Below are positions 53,386 to 60,790 of a stretch of 62,910 bases of DNA, piece after piece. The DNA is taken from positions 1-62,910 of the forward strand of contig JAQGOE010000302.1 in NCBI GenBank assembly GCA_028293725.1, given 5' to 3'. The stretch is from Gammaproteobacteria bacterium. GTDB lineage: Bacteria; Pseudomonadota; Gammaproteobacteria; Steroidobacterales; Steroidobacteraceae. Position 1 is the stretch's first letter. Each line of letters starts with the position of its first letter. Below the pieces are notes generated by a model. It was not told the origin of the DNA, made no database searches, and was given only the letters and a program-made list of their open reading frames with translations. The position numbers were made by a program, and so were the translations under genes.

Positions 53386-54915
53386 ATGGCGAATGCGACG
53401 CTCAGCGGTGTGAACCGACGCGAATTCGTGCAGCAGGCGGTCTCGGGCGCGCTACTTGCGGCAGGGTCCGGAGCAGTGCTTGCGGCAGGGTCTGCTAACA
53501 AGGACAAGGAAGCCGTGCTTGCACAGATTCCTCAGATGCATGACGTCAACGTGAAGCGTCTGCAGGACTGGATCGCGTTGCCCTCCATTGCTGCTGAGAA
53601 CCGGAACTACCCGCAGGGGCCGCAGTACCTGGCCGACTTGGCCCGAAGCGCCGGATTCACCGACGTAAGGATCATTCCGACCTCCGGCAAGCCTGGAGTT
53701 TTCGGCAGGCTCGATTCGGGTGCCCGAGCGACGCTCGCCGTCTACTTCATGTATGACGTGAAGCAATTCATTCCCGAGGAATGGAGCTCGCCGCCCCTGG
53801 AGGCGCGAGTCGTCCCGAAGGAGGGACTCGGGACGGTGTGCATGGGTCGCGGCGCCGTCAATCAAAAAGGGCCACAAAACTCCTTTCTGAGCGCCCTCAT
53901 GGCCTTCAAGGCGGCGGGCAGGAAGTTACCGGTCAACCTGGTGCTGGTGAGCGAGGGTGAGGAGGAAATCGGCTCGCCTCACTTTGGCGAGGTGGTTGCC
54001 GATCCGGAGGTGCTCGCGCAGCTGAAAAAGTGTCTCGGCGTCATGTTGCCCGACGCGGCCCAGGAGAGCGACGGCAGCATTGAATTCGACCTCGGCGCCA
54101 AGGGCGTGGTGGAGCTGGAGTTGGTCAGCAGCGGCGAAAAATGGGGCCGCGGCCCGGCCAAAGACGTGCACTCCAGCCTGGAGGCACAGGTTGATTCACC
54201 GTCGTGGCACCTCATTCAGGCGCTCAACACGCTGGTGGAAAAAGATGGCCACACACCGGCTGTGGAGGGCTTTTTCGAGCGAGCCCGGCCGCTGTCCGAG
54301 GCCCAGAAGCAAATGGTGCTCACATACGCTGCCGCGGTTCCCGAAGACGTCATGAAGAAGGAGCTCGGGGTGCAGCGCTGGGTGCACGACCTGTCATGGC
54401 AGGACTCGCTTCTGCGCCTCTACTCGCAGCCGACGATCAACATCGAAGGTCTGGTAGGCGGCTACACCGGGCCGGGCGGAAAGACGGTGCTCCCGCACAG
54501 GGCGGTCGCCAAGGTCGACATGCGCCTCGTGCCCGACATGACCGCCGCGGACACCCTCGGGAAGGTGAAGGCGCACCTCGCCAAGCACGGCTTCGGAGAT
54601 ATCGAAGTCAACATGAGCGGCGGCTATGATCCGACTCAAACCGATCCCAACAGTCAGATGGTGAAGGCGGTACTCGCGACGTATCGGCGTCTCGGCTACT
54701 CGCCCCAGGTGTTGCCGCGCAGCCCCGGTTCGTGGCCGGGCTATCGCTTCACCAACCCGCCGCTGAGCCTGCCCGCAGCCGGGTTCGGTCTCGGCCACGG
54801 AACGGGCGCCCACGCCCCGGACGAGTACTACCTGATTAACTCGAGCAATCCGAGGGTGCGGGGCCTCGACGGAGCGGTCGCTTCGTTCGTCGAGTGTCTG
54901 TATGCGCTGGCATGA
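53386..54915 (+). CDS. Tat-exported M20-family peptidase homologue with altered metal ligands
   Basis: This 509-residue protein has a twin-arginine signal (NRREFVQQ, then a hydrophobic stretch ending VLAAGSA). The body is of the M20/ArgE/DapE type. However, the first metal motif, normally H-x-D-V, reads YFMYDV (Met122 for His, Asp124 kept), and the motif with the metal-bridging Asp reads GRGAVNQKGP (Asn159). The catalytic glutamates (EGEEEIGS, 193-194) and the C-terminal His (GHGTGAHAPDEYY) are intact. The dimerisation lid domain lies between about 235 and 380. It may be a dipeptidase with changed metal use or a binding protein. AGGGGA precedes the ATG. Confidence 0.88.
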   Translation: MANATLSGVNRREFVQQAVSGALLAAGSGAVLAAGSANKDKEAVLAQIPQMHDVNVKRLQDWIALPSIAAENRNYPQGPQYLADLARSAGFTDVRIIPTSGKPGVFGRLDSGARATLAVYFMYDVKQFIPEEWSSPPLEARVVPKEGLGTVCMGRGAVNQKGPQNSFLSALMAFKAAGRKLPVNLVLVSEGEEEIGSPHFGEVVADPEVLAQLKKCLGVMLPDAAQESDGSIEFDLGAKGVVELELVSSGEKWGRGPAKDVHSSLEAQVDSPSWHLIQALNTLVEKDGHTPAVEGFFERARPLSEAQKQMVLTYAAAVPEDVMKKELGVQRWVHDLSWQDSLLRLYSQPTINIEGLVGGYTGPGGKTVLPHRAVAKVDMRLVPDMTAADTLGKVKAHLAKHGFGDIEVNMSGGYDPTQTDPNSQMVKAVLATYRRLGYSPQVLPRSPGSWPGYRFTNPPLSLPAAGFGLGHGTGAHAPDEYYLINSSNPRVRGLDGAVASFVECLYALA

Positions 54916-55067
54916 CGGAGTGAGCCGCTGTCGATCTCGGGAGTGACGTCCTCGTCGTGCCTGTCCGTATCGTGGTTTCAAAAGTCTCGCGCGGCGCCAC
55001 ACTCACTCGACTCGCCTATCATGGTGGCGGCTCATAGCGGCATCACGACGACGGCTTTGGGGGGAAT

Positions 55068-56192
55068 ATGGACGAGCAGACACTAAATCGGCGGCAGATC
55101 CTGGGTGGCGTGGCGGCGGTGGGCGCGACCGGGCTGCTGGGCGCTGCTGGTGCAAATAGCGCGGTGGCTGCGGACATCCCCGACGTCGGTGCCGCACAGC
55201 CGCCACCGATCACCGACGTCAAGGGCAAGGTCGCCTACATCACTGGCGGCTCCAGCGGCATCGGGCTCGGCATCGCGCGCGTCTTCCACGAGGCCGGCAT
55301 GAAGGTCGTGCTCGGCTACCTCGACGAGCAACACATCGGCGATGCGCTCAAGTTGTTCCCAGCCAATGATCCGCGTGTGCATGCGATCAAGCACGATGTC
55401 ATGGACCGCGATAGCTGGGAACGCGTCGCTGACGAGATCGAGAAGAAGTTTGGCGGACTGCAGGTGCTGGTCAACAATGCTGGGGTTGGCCTGCAGGCCC
55501 CCGCCAGCACCGGGAGCTACAAGGACTGGGAATGGGGCCTCGGTGTGAATCTCTGGGGGCCCATCTACGGCATCCACACGTATGTTCCGCGCATGCTCGC
55601 GGGCAAGCAGGGCGCGCAGATCGTCACGACCACCTCCACCAGCGGCATTCTACCGGGCAGCGGCGCGGGCATCTACACCGTCGCCAAGATCGCAGCAGTG
55701 GGACTCATGGAAGAGTTGCGGCACGAGCTGCGCAACACCAACATCGGGACTTCGGCTTTCATTCCCGGTTTGACCGCCACCAACATCGGCAAGAGTGAGA
55801 GCTATCGGCCGGCGTCATTGAAGAATGACGGCCCGCCCGCTGTAGCGCCCGGCGCGCAGCCGCGGCCCGCCCCCGGCGCTGGTGGGCCCCCAGCTCGCCC
55901 CGCCGCCCCCGCCAACACGAGCGGTGGTCCCGCTGCGGTAAGGCCGATGGACCCGCTGGTGGCGGCTCGCTTCGTCCTAAACGGTATTCTCAACAACGAT
56001 CTGTACATCGTTGCCGAGCCCGAGTACCGCGCGGGTGTGGAGGCGCGATGCAACGCACTGTTGGAATCGATGGTGCAGTACAAGCCGCTGCCGCCCGAAT
56101 TGCTGGGCGGTAATGTTTACCGTACGCCGATCTACCGGCAGGAAGTCGCGCATCGTAAGGCGACCCAAATCCGGGATATCGCCGGAACGTGA
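55068..56192 (+). CDS. Tat-exported short-chain dehydrogenase/reductase
   Basis: This 374-residue protein has a twin-arginine signal at the N-terminus (LNRRQILGGVAAVGATGLLG). The SDR domain follows with nucleotide motif YITGGSSGIGLGIA (about 57-70), NNAGVG, the active-site Ser region TTSTSGILPGSG and catalytic YTVAK. An insert of about 40 Pro/Ala/Gly-rich residues (GAQPRPAPGAGGPP...) splits the C-terminal part. Tat export implies the enzyme is folded, perhaps with its NAD(P) bound, before leaving the cytosol, which is unusual for SDRs. GGGGGGA precedes the ATG. The substrate is unknown; it lies after another Tat protein gene. Confidence 0.87.
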   Translation: MDEQTLNRRQILGGVAAVGATGLLGAAGANSAVAADIPDVGAAQPPPITDVKGKVAYITGGSSGIGLGIARVFHEAGMKVVLGYLDEQHIGDALKLFPANDPRVHAIKHDVMDRDSWERVADEIEKKFGGLQVLVNNAGVGLQAPASTGSYKDWEWGLGVNLWGPIYGIHTYVPRMLAGKQGAQIVTTTSTSGILPGSGAGIYTVAKIAAVGLMEELRHELRNTNIGTSAFIPGLTATNIGKSESYRPASLKNDGPPAVAPGAQPRPAPGAGGPPARPAAPANTSGGPAAVRPMDPLVAARFVLNGILNNDLYIVAEPEYRAGVEARCNALLESMVQYKPLPPELLGGNVYRTPIYRQEVAHRKATQIRDIAGT

Positions 56193-56199
56193 CAGGCTC

Positions 56200-56748
56200 C
56201 TACCGCTCCAGATTGTTCATGTCGACACCGTAGCGGGCCGCATTCCGAACCATGTAGTCCTTGCGCTCGCGCTTGGGCTGCCCGGTCAATGTGTCGCTCA
56301 GAATATCGATGAAGGTATGCCATCCCATGGCGTTCTGTTTCTCGAATCGCTCCAAAACAGGCATGTGAGTCAGCCGCAGCGGGACCTGCTCGTGATACGG
56401 CTCCAGCGTGATGGCCAGGTAGGATTCGGGGTAGGCCGATATCGCGTCCGGTCCGTCGCCCGGCGCGAAGACGTTCCATGTATAACTCAGGCGATGCGGC
56501 GGCGACCACTGTGTGACAGTGCCGCGGACGTGGCCGTTCATGAGTCTGACCGTGCCGCCAACTCGCGGCTCGATGCTGCTGTTTTCGCCAAACCACGCGG
56601 GTAGTAACCCGGGCTTGGTGAGATGATCCCACACCCTTGCGAGGGGTCCAGGCAGAAGTCGTTCGAATTGTACCCCGGCGAACTTCATGAAAGTTGCGTG
56701 CTCGTCGCGAGTCTCGCTTCCCAGGGGAGATTGTTGATCCTGTGTCAT
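56200..56748 (-). CDS. AHSA1/SRPBCC-family protein
   Basis: This 182-residue protein has a START-like (SRPBCC/AHSA1) fold: FERLLPGPLARVWDHLTKPGLLPAWFG at the start of the domain, RVGGTVRLMNG, GTVTQWSPPHRLSYTWNVF and LTLEPYHE-like ITLEPYHEQVPLRLTH. Such proteins bind hydrophobic ligands; they are often encoded beside a small transcriptional regulator. Here the gene lies 21 bases downstream of a CadC-like regulator on the same strand. The last 30 residues (PKRERKDYMVRNAARYGVD) extend beyond the domain. Confidence 0.85.
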   Translation of the reverse strand: MTQDQQSPLGSETRDEHATFMKFAGVQFERLLPGPLARVWDHLTKPGLLPAWFGENSSIEPRVGGTVRLMNGHVRGTVTQWSPPHRLSYTWNVFAPGDGPDAISAYPESYLAITLEPYHEQVPLRLTHMPVLERFEKQNAMGWHTFIDILSDTLTGQPKRERKDYMVRNAARYGVDMNNLER

Positions 56749-56769
56749 TTTTGGAGTTCCTCTTTCAGC

Positions 56770-58323
56770 TCAAAAACCAAGGTGCACGAGAGCGTTCGCG
56801 ACCCGCACCTTCGTATCTTCCGACTTCATCGGAAACGCGCGGAAAAAGTCCTGCCGCGTCAGGTGCGGGTTGCGAGAGCGTACGTTGTCGGCCCACCATG
56901 TCGCGCGGACTGGGTCGTCCGCCAGGGTGTTTGTTATAGCCGCGATCAGCGCGATGAGGACGTGAGCACCCGGTGACCGCGCGGCTCGTTCCGCCCACTC
57001 CGCCGCCTCGACGACTTCACCCAACATCATATGGGTGAAAGCGCGGGTACCCAACATCGCGTAGTACAACGGGTCCAGAGGACTGAGACGCATTGCGAGG
57101 TCAACAAGCCTCCGGGCCTCGAGCGCTCTTCCGGCAAGCGATTCGGTCCAGGAGCGCGCGTAAATTCCTTGCGCATAGTTTGGGCTGATAGACGTCGAGC
57201 GCTCGAGCCAGGCGAGGCTGCTCTCCAGGTCACCCTCGAGCCAGAATGTGCGACCCATGGTGAAATTGACGAAAGGGTCGATCGGATCGAGCTCCACACC
57301 GCGCGTCGCGAAGCGCCGAGCCAACGCGACTTCGCCAGGCCGATCGTCCGTGTACTGCATAAATGCGGCTTGGAAGTGGGCGAAGGAAAGCCCGGAATGC
57401 GCACGCGCGAAACTTGCGTCGCGGGCCACAGCCTGTTGGAACAGGTTTTTTGCCACGGTGTTGTCGTTGCGATTGAAGCGGTACAGGTGCTGCAGGCCGA
57501 GGTGATAGGCTGACCAGGCGTCGAGATTTTCGGTCACCGTAAGGCGCGCCAGGGCTGCTTCGTGGATCGGGACCTGGATCTCCAGCGCCGCTAGAATCCT
57601 CGAGCGGATTTGTTCCCGGACTTGATGGACATCGTCCATCGAGCCGTGAAAGTGTTCGGCCCAAACTACGCCCCCGTCGCGCGTATCTACGAGTTCGATC
57701 GACGCGATGAGGCGCTGACCCGAAACCTCCAACACACCCGACAGGCAATAACGTACTCCTAGCAGGCGACCGATGTCGGTCATGTCCGTTTCTGACCCGC
57801 GGAGACGGAAAGACGATCCGCGGGCGGTCACGAAAAGCCACCTCAGGCGTGACAGCTCACTGATCAGCTCGTGGGGCAGACCATCTGCGATGGCCGTACA
57901 GCGCGCAGCGTCACCGATCAGGCGAAATGGCAATACGGCTATCGACGGCCGCGGGGGCAGGTCTGCGACCAGGGTGGCAGGCGTTGCCTGGGCCCCGGCT
58001 GCGACTTCCGTGTGTGACAGCCTCGCGTGCGCCACGAAGCGGAAACCCTGGCCGTGTATGGTCTTGATGTAGCGCTGGTTTTTACCGTCATCCCCCAGGG
58101 CTTTACGCGCCGACTTGATCCGGCTGGCGATGGCGCTATCCGAGACGATTCGCCCATCCCATACCTTCTCGACGATCTCCTCCTTGGAGATGAGGCGCTC
58201 GCGGTTCTCGATGAGCAGGGCGAGCAGCGCGAATACTTGCGGCTCCAGGCTGCGGAGCTCGCCATCCGCGTGCAGCTCGACCCTGGCCAGGTCGAGCTCG
58301 AATGTGCCGAATCGGTAAACCAT
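56770..58323 (-). CDS. CadC/OmpR-type winged-helix regulator with TolB/FlgO-like and TPR regions
   Basis: This 517-residue transcriptional regulator has an N-terminal OmpR-type winged helix (residues 1-100: FGTFELDLARVELHADGE, ERLISKEEIVEKVWDG, YIKTIHGQGFRFVA). A FlgO/TolB-like domain follows at about 125-255 (PSIAVLPFRLIGD, LLGVRYCLSGVLEVSG, VWAEHFHGSMDDV), then several TPR-like repeats from about 260 to 500. There is no clear membrane helix between the first two domains, unlike CadC or ToxR, so the protein is probably cytosolic. It is upstream of the AHSA1 gene on the same strand, which may be its target or partner. Confidence 0.88.
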   Translation of the reverse strand: MVYRFGTFELDLARVELHADGELRSLEPQVFALLALLIENRERLISKEEIVEKVWDGRIVSDSAIASRIKSARKALGDDGKNQRYIKTIHGQGFRFVAHARLSHTEVAAGAQATPATLVADLPPRPSIAVLPFRLIGDAARCTAIADGLPHELISELSRLRWLFVTARGSSFRLRGSETDMTDIGRLLGVRYCLSGVLEVSGQRLIASIELVDTRDGGVVWAEHFHGSMDDVHQVREQIRSRILAALEIQVPIHEAALARLTVTENLDAWSAYHLGLQHLYRFNRNDNTVAKNLFQQAVARDASFARAHSGLSFAHFQAAFMQYTDDRPGEVALARRFATRGVELDPIDPFVNFTMGRTFWLEGDLESSLAWLERSTSISPNYAQGIYARSWTESLAGRALEARRLVDLAMRLSPLDPLYYAMLGTRAFTHMMLGEVVEAAEWAERAARSPGAHVLIALIAAITNTLADDPVRATWWADNVRSRNPHLTRQDFFRAFPMKSEDTKVRVANALVHLGF

Positions 58324-58478
58324 GTGAGCAAGGATAGATCACCCCCGCGCAATCTCCCAGAAACCTCCAGTTCCCCTCCATGAGTCCTGCAAGCATTGGC
58401 CAACGCGGGCGTGCTCAACTTCGGGTCGTCAACGACGGAATGTGCCGGCGCTGACATCTAACCGGAAGGAAATTTGAC

Positions 58479-58703
58479 ATGCCTCTAGTTACCATCGACG
58501 TGATCAAAGACGTCTTTACTCCGAAGCAGAAGCAGGACCTCATCACCAAGGTCACTGCGGCCATGATCGAGGTCGAAGGCGAGAATATGCGCGGCGTGAC
58601 CTGGGTCCGCATCAACGAGTTCCAGAGTGGCGATTGGGCCATCGGGGGCCAGGCGCTGAGAACGGCTGACGTCCAGGCGCTCGCTGCGGGAAAGGCGGCC
58701 TGA
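58479..58703 (+). CDS. 4-oxalocrotonate tautomerase family protein
   Basis: This 74-residue small tautomerase has the catalytic Pro exposed after removal of Met ([18 protein letters not shown]). The hexamer-forming helix ([16 protein letters not shown]) and a basic residue in the active-site region ([10 protein letters not shown]) follow. It isomerises keto-enol type substrates; the natural substrate is unknown. A good ribosome site (GGAAGGA) precedes the ATG. It lies upstream of the marR promoter on the same strand and is a plausible member of the marR regulon. Confidence 0.9.
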   Translation: MPLVTIDVIKDVFTPKQKQDLITKVTAAMIEVEGENMRGVTWVRINEFQSGDWAIGGQALRTADVQALAAGKAA

Positions 58704-58764
58704 GGACGGCGATTCGCCCGTGTGAAAAAGCGTGGGCGCGCGGATGAGCGCTTTCCACCTCGGC

Positions 58765-58793
58765 TTGCGAATGTATATTACATGTTATATAAG
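58765..58793 (+). promoter_or_regulatory. Predicted sigma-70 promoter of the marR-GNAT operon
   Basis: TTGCGA (58765-58770, 4/6) and TATAAG (58788-58793, 5/6) are 17 bases apart, a textbook spacing, and the start of transcription would be near 58800. The ATG of marR at 58827 follows. The region is AT-rich among GC-rich genes. Confidence 0.6.
58774..58791 (+). promoter_or_regulatory. 18-bp palindromic operator, probably for the MarR protein
   Basis: TATATTACATGTTATATA is a palindrome with eight of nine base pairs matching (58779/58786 is the one mismatch). It covers the promoter spacer and part of the -10. A second, perfect pair ATGTATA (58771-58777) and TATACAT (58798-58804) flanks it. MarR proteins bind 16-20-bp palindromes of this AT-rich style, so self-repression is likely. 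Confidence 0.6.
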
Positions 58794-58826
58794 TCGTTAT
58801 ACATTAGGCAGTCGGATCGCGTGGGT

Positions 58827-59336
58827 ATGGTCGAGGACGTCGTCAAGGAACTTGGATACCTCACGCTCGGTACGAGGCTCAAACGCCTCGGCGAGCGGCT
58901 GCAGGCGCAGACCCAGGTCCTGCTGGAGTACGAGGGTGTCGACCTGCCGGCATCCCATTTCCCCGTGCTCGCTGCGCTCGACCGACTGGGAGCCATGAAT
59001 GTGGGCGAGCTTACCGAGGCTGTCGGGGTGAGCCAACCGGGCGTAACGCGTTTACTGGACAAGCTGGTGGCTGAAGGCTTGGTGTCGTCCGCGCAGTTGG
59101 CGGACGACAGGCGGGTCCGCACCATTGCCTTGACGAAATCGGGTCGTCAGCTCATCGCGCGATCGAGGCGCACGGCCTGGCCTATGATCGAGGCAGCGGT
59201 GGCCGATGCTTGTGCCGGTCCGGCCCAACCGTTACTCGCGGTGTTGGCGGCGTTGGAAACGGCGCTTGCGGCGGCGCCACTGGATAGCCGCGCGGAGCGC
59301 TTGCGCTCGGGAGAGGGGAGCCATGCACCCGCTTGA
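58827..59336 (+). CDS. MarR-family transcriptional regulator
   Basis: This repressor of about 169 residues has the winged helix-turn-helix at about 60-125: FPVLAALDRLGAMNVGELTEA, SQPGVTRLLDKLVAEGLV, and the wing ADDRRVRTIALT with the D-x-R signature. The frame opens at 58722, but that start lies upstream of the predicted promoter; ATG at 58827 begins directly before the domain and is preferred. The GNAT gene starts 14 bases before its stop with a strong ribosome site, so both are coupled. Confidence 0.88.
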   Translation: MVEDVVKELGYLTLGTRLKRLGERLQAQTQVLLEYEGVDLPASHFPVLAALDRLGAMNVGELTEAVGVSQPGVTRLLDKLVAEGLVSSAQLADDRRVRTIALTKSGRQLIARSRRTAWPMIEAAVADACAGPAQPLLAVLAALETALAAAPLDSRAERLRSGEGSHAPA

Positions 59337-60009
59337 TCGGCCCGTCTGGGCGAGTCTGACCACGCACCATGCCGCCCTGTCCGAAGGAAATGAGTTGGCT
59401 CGGCGGTTCGCGCGAGACGTCAATCTTTTCGCATCGGCTTGCGACGACACTGCGGAAGCGATCTCTGCGTTGGCGAGTCTGGTGAAACCTGAGGAAACTA
59501 TTTTCATTCTGCAGGTTCCGGAGATTGTGATCCCGCCGGGGCTCGTTGAGATCAAGGTCGCCAAAGGCGTTCAGATGGTGGCCCCCAGAGGTATGACGCT
59601 CGAAACTTCGCGTAACGATATCCTGACGCTCACGCAAGAGGATGCGCCCGAGATGTTGGCGTTGGCCACACTAACGGAGCCGGGCCCGTATTTGGCGCGG
59701 ACGCCTGCCATGGGAGCCTTCATCGGCATTCGGATCGACAGACGCCTGGTGGCGATGGCGGGCGAGCGCATGCGATTCCCTGGTTACACCGAAGTCAGTG
59801 GCGTTTGCACCCACCCCGAATTTCGGGGTCGTGGCTTGGCTCGGCGTCTGTCGGCCGCAGTTGTTGCCGGCATCGAGGCTCGTGGCGACCAGGCATTCCT
59901 GCACGCCTGGAAAAGCAATCACTCCGCCATATCGCTCTATGAGGGGCTGGGCTTCAAGGTTCGAGCCGAAGTCAACGTCGCGGTGCTGAAGCGCGGTCCT
60001 GCGACCTGA
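59323..60009 (+). CDS. GNAT-family N-acetyltransferase
   Basis: This protein of about 228 residues has a C-terminal GNAT domain with the acetyl-CoA loop in SGVCTHPEFRGRGLARRL (R-G-x-G-x-A type), then LHAWKSNHSAISLYEGLGFK (the typical end). An N-terminal half of about 100 residues precedes it (FARDVNLFASACDDTAEAI). The acceptor substrate is unknown. The ATG at 59323 overlaps the end of marR by 14 bases and has GAGGGGAG just before it, so the longer frame from 59206 is rejected. Being in the marR operon, it may modify a compound that the regulator senses. Confidence 0.88.
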   Translation: MHPLDRPVWASLTTHHAALSEGNELARRFARDVNLFASACDDTAEAISALASLVKPEETIFILQVPEIVIPPGLVEIKVAKGVQMVAPRGMTLETSRNDILTLTQEDAPEMLALATLTEPGPYLARTPAMGAFIGIRIDRRLVAMAGERMRFPGYTEVSGVCTHPEFRGRGLARRLSAAVVAGIEARGDQAFLHAWKSNHSAISLYEGLGFKVRAEVNVAVLKRGPAT

Positions 60010-60176
60010 CACGAGTTTCGCTGCGCTCGACGGCCGCTATTGTCTGCATTTGCAATGTTCTCGCGCAATAAGCACGCATAATTGCCGTCAAGACCCTTTT
60101 ATAGGCTATCGAACAGCGCTTGCGGGTGAGGTATCTTGGGTCGACCGACCTGACACGCGAGCAGGCATCTCTCAGG

Positions 60177-60671
60177 ATGAGCGCTGTGCAAAACAACTCC
60201 GAGCAAAAGGGGCGTCTGCCACAAACCAACGCAACGCCCGTGAAAGCGCCCGTGAAACTGCAGGCGCCCTTGCGGATCCACTTCTACGTGTGGGTCTTCA
60301 TGATCATTCTGGGCGTAAGTCCGCTTCTCTATATTCTGGGAGTTCGGGGGCATTTCGAACCCCGCGACAGGCTCGGCACCTGTATCGCGGTCGTGCTCAT
60401 CCAGGGGGTATTCTGGATCGCACAGCGCCGTTGTTCCACCGAAGACCTGACGTACTGGGAGGGGCTGCTTGTGGCGGCTGCGTCGGTGGAGACGGGCAGT
60501 TACTTTATTTCGTTGCCACTGTCTTTCTTGGTGCTGTTGTGCACCTCTGCGGCATCATTCCTCTTTGCGTTGCTGCATGATCCCAGAAGTCCCACCCGTC
60601 ATGCACAGTTGTGTTTCGGGAAGATGATCATTGCCATTCATAAGCGGCGCTTGTATCGATCAAGGGACTAG
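60177..60671 (+). CDS. Small membrane protein of unknown function
   Basis: This protein of about 164 residues starts with a polar stretch of about 45 residues (NNSEQKGRLPQTNATPVKAP). Three or four membrane helices follow (FYVWVFMIILGVSPLLYILG, IAVVLIQGVFWIA, LPLSFLVLLCTSAASFLFALL), and it ends with a basic tail (HKRRLYRSRD), which points inside. I do not recognise the family. The frame opens at TTG 60120; ATG 60177 is a plausible start. The 167 bases before it show no feature I can name. Confidence 0.6.
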   Translation: MSAVQNNSEQKGRLPQTNATPVKAPVKLQAPLRIHFYVWVFMIILGVSPLLYILGVRGHFEPRDRLGTCIAVVLIQGVFWIAQRRCSTEDLTYWEGLLVAAASVETGSYFISLPLSFLVLLCTSAASFLFALLHDPRSPTRHAQLCFGKMIIAIHKRRLYRSRD

Positions 60672-60790
60672 CGACCGGGATACACAAGCGGCGGCACCGT
60701 AACTCAGGCATATTCTTACGCTCCCTGAACGCAAGTTCCCGGCGAGGGCTGTAAAGTAGGGCGCTGCAAAGCGCCTGGTGTCAGGCGACG

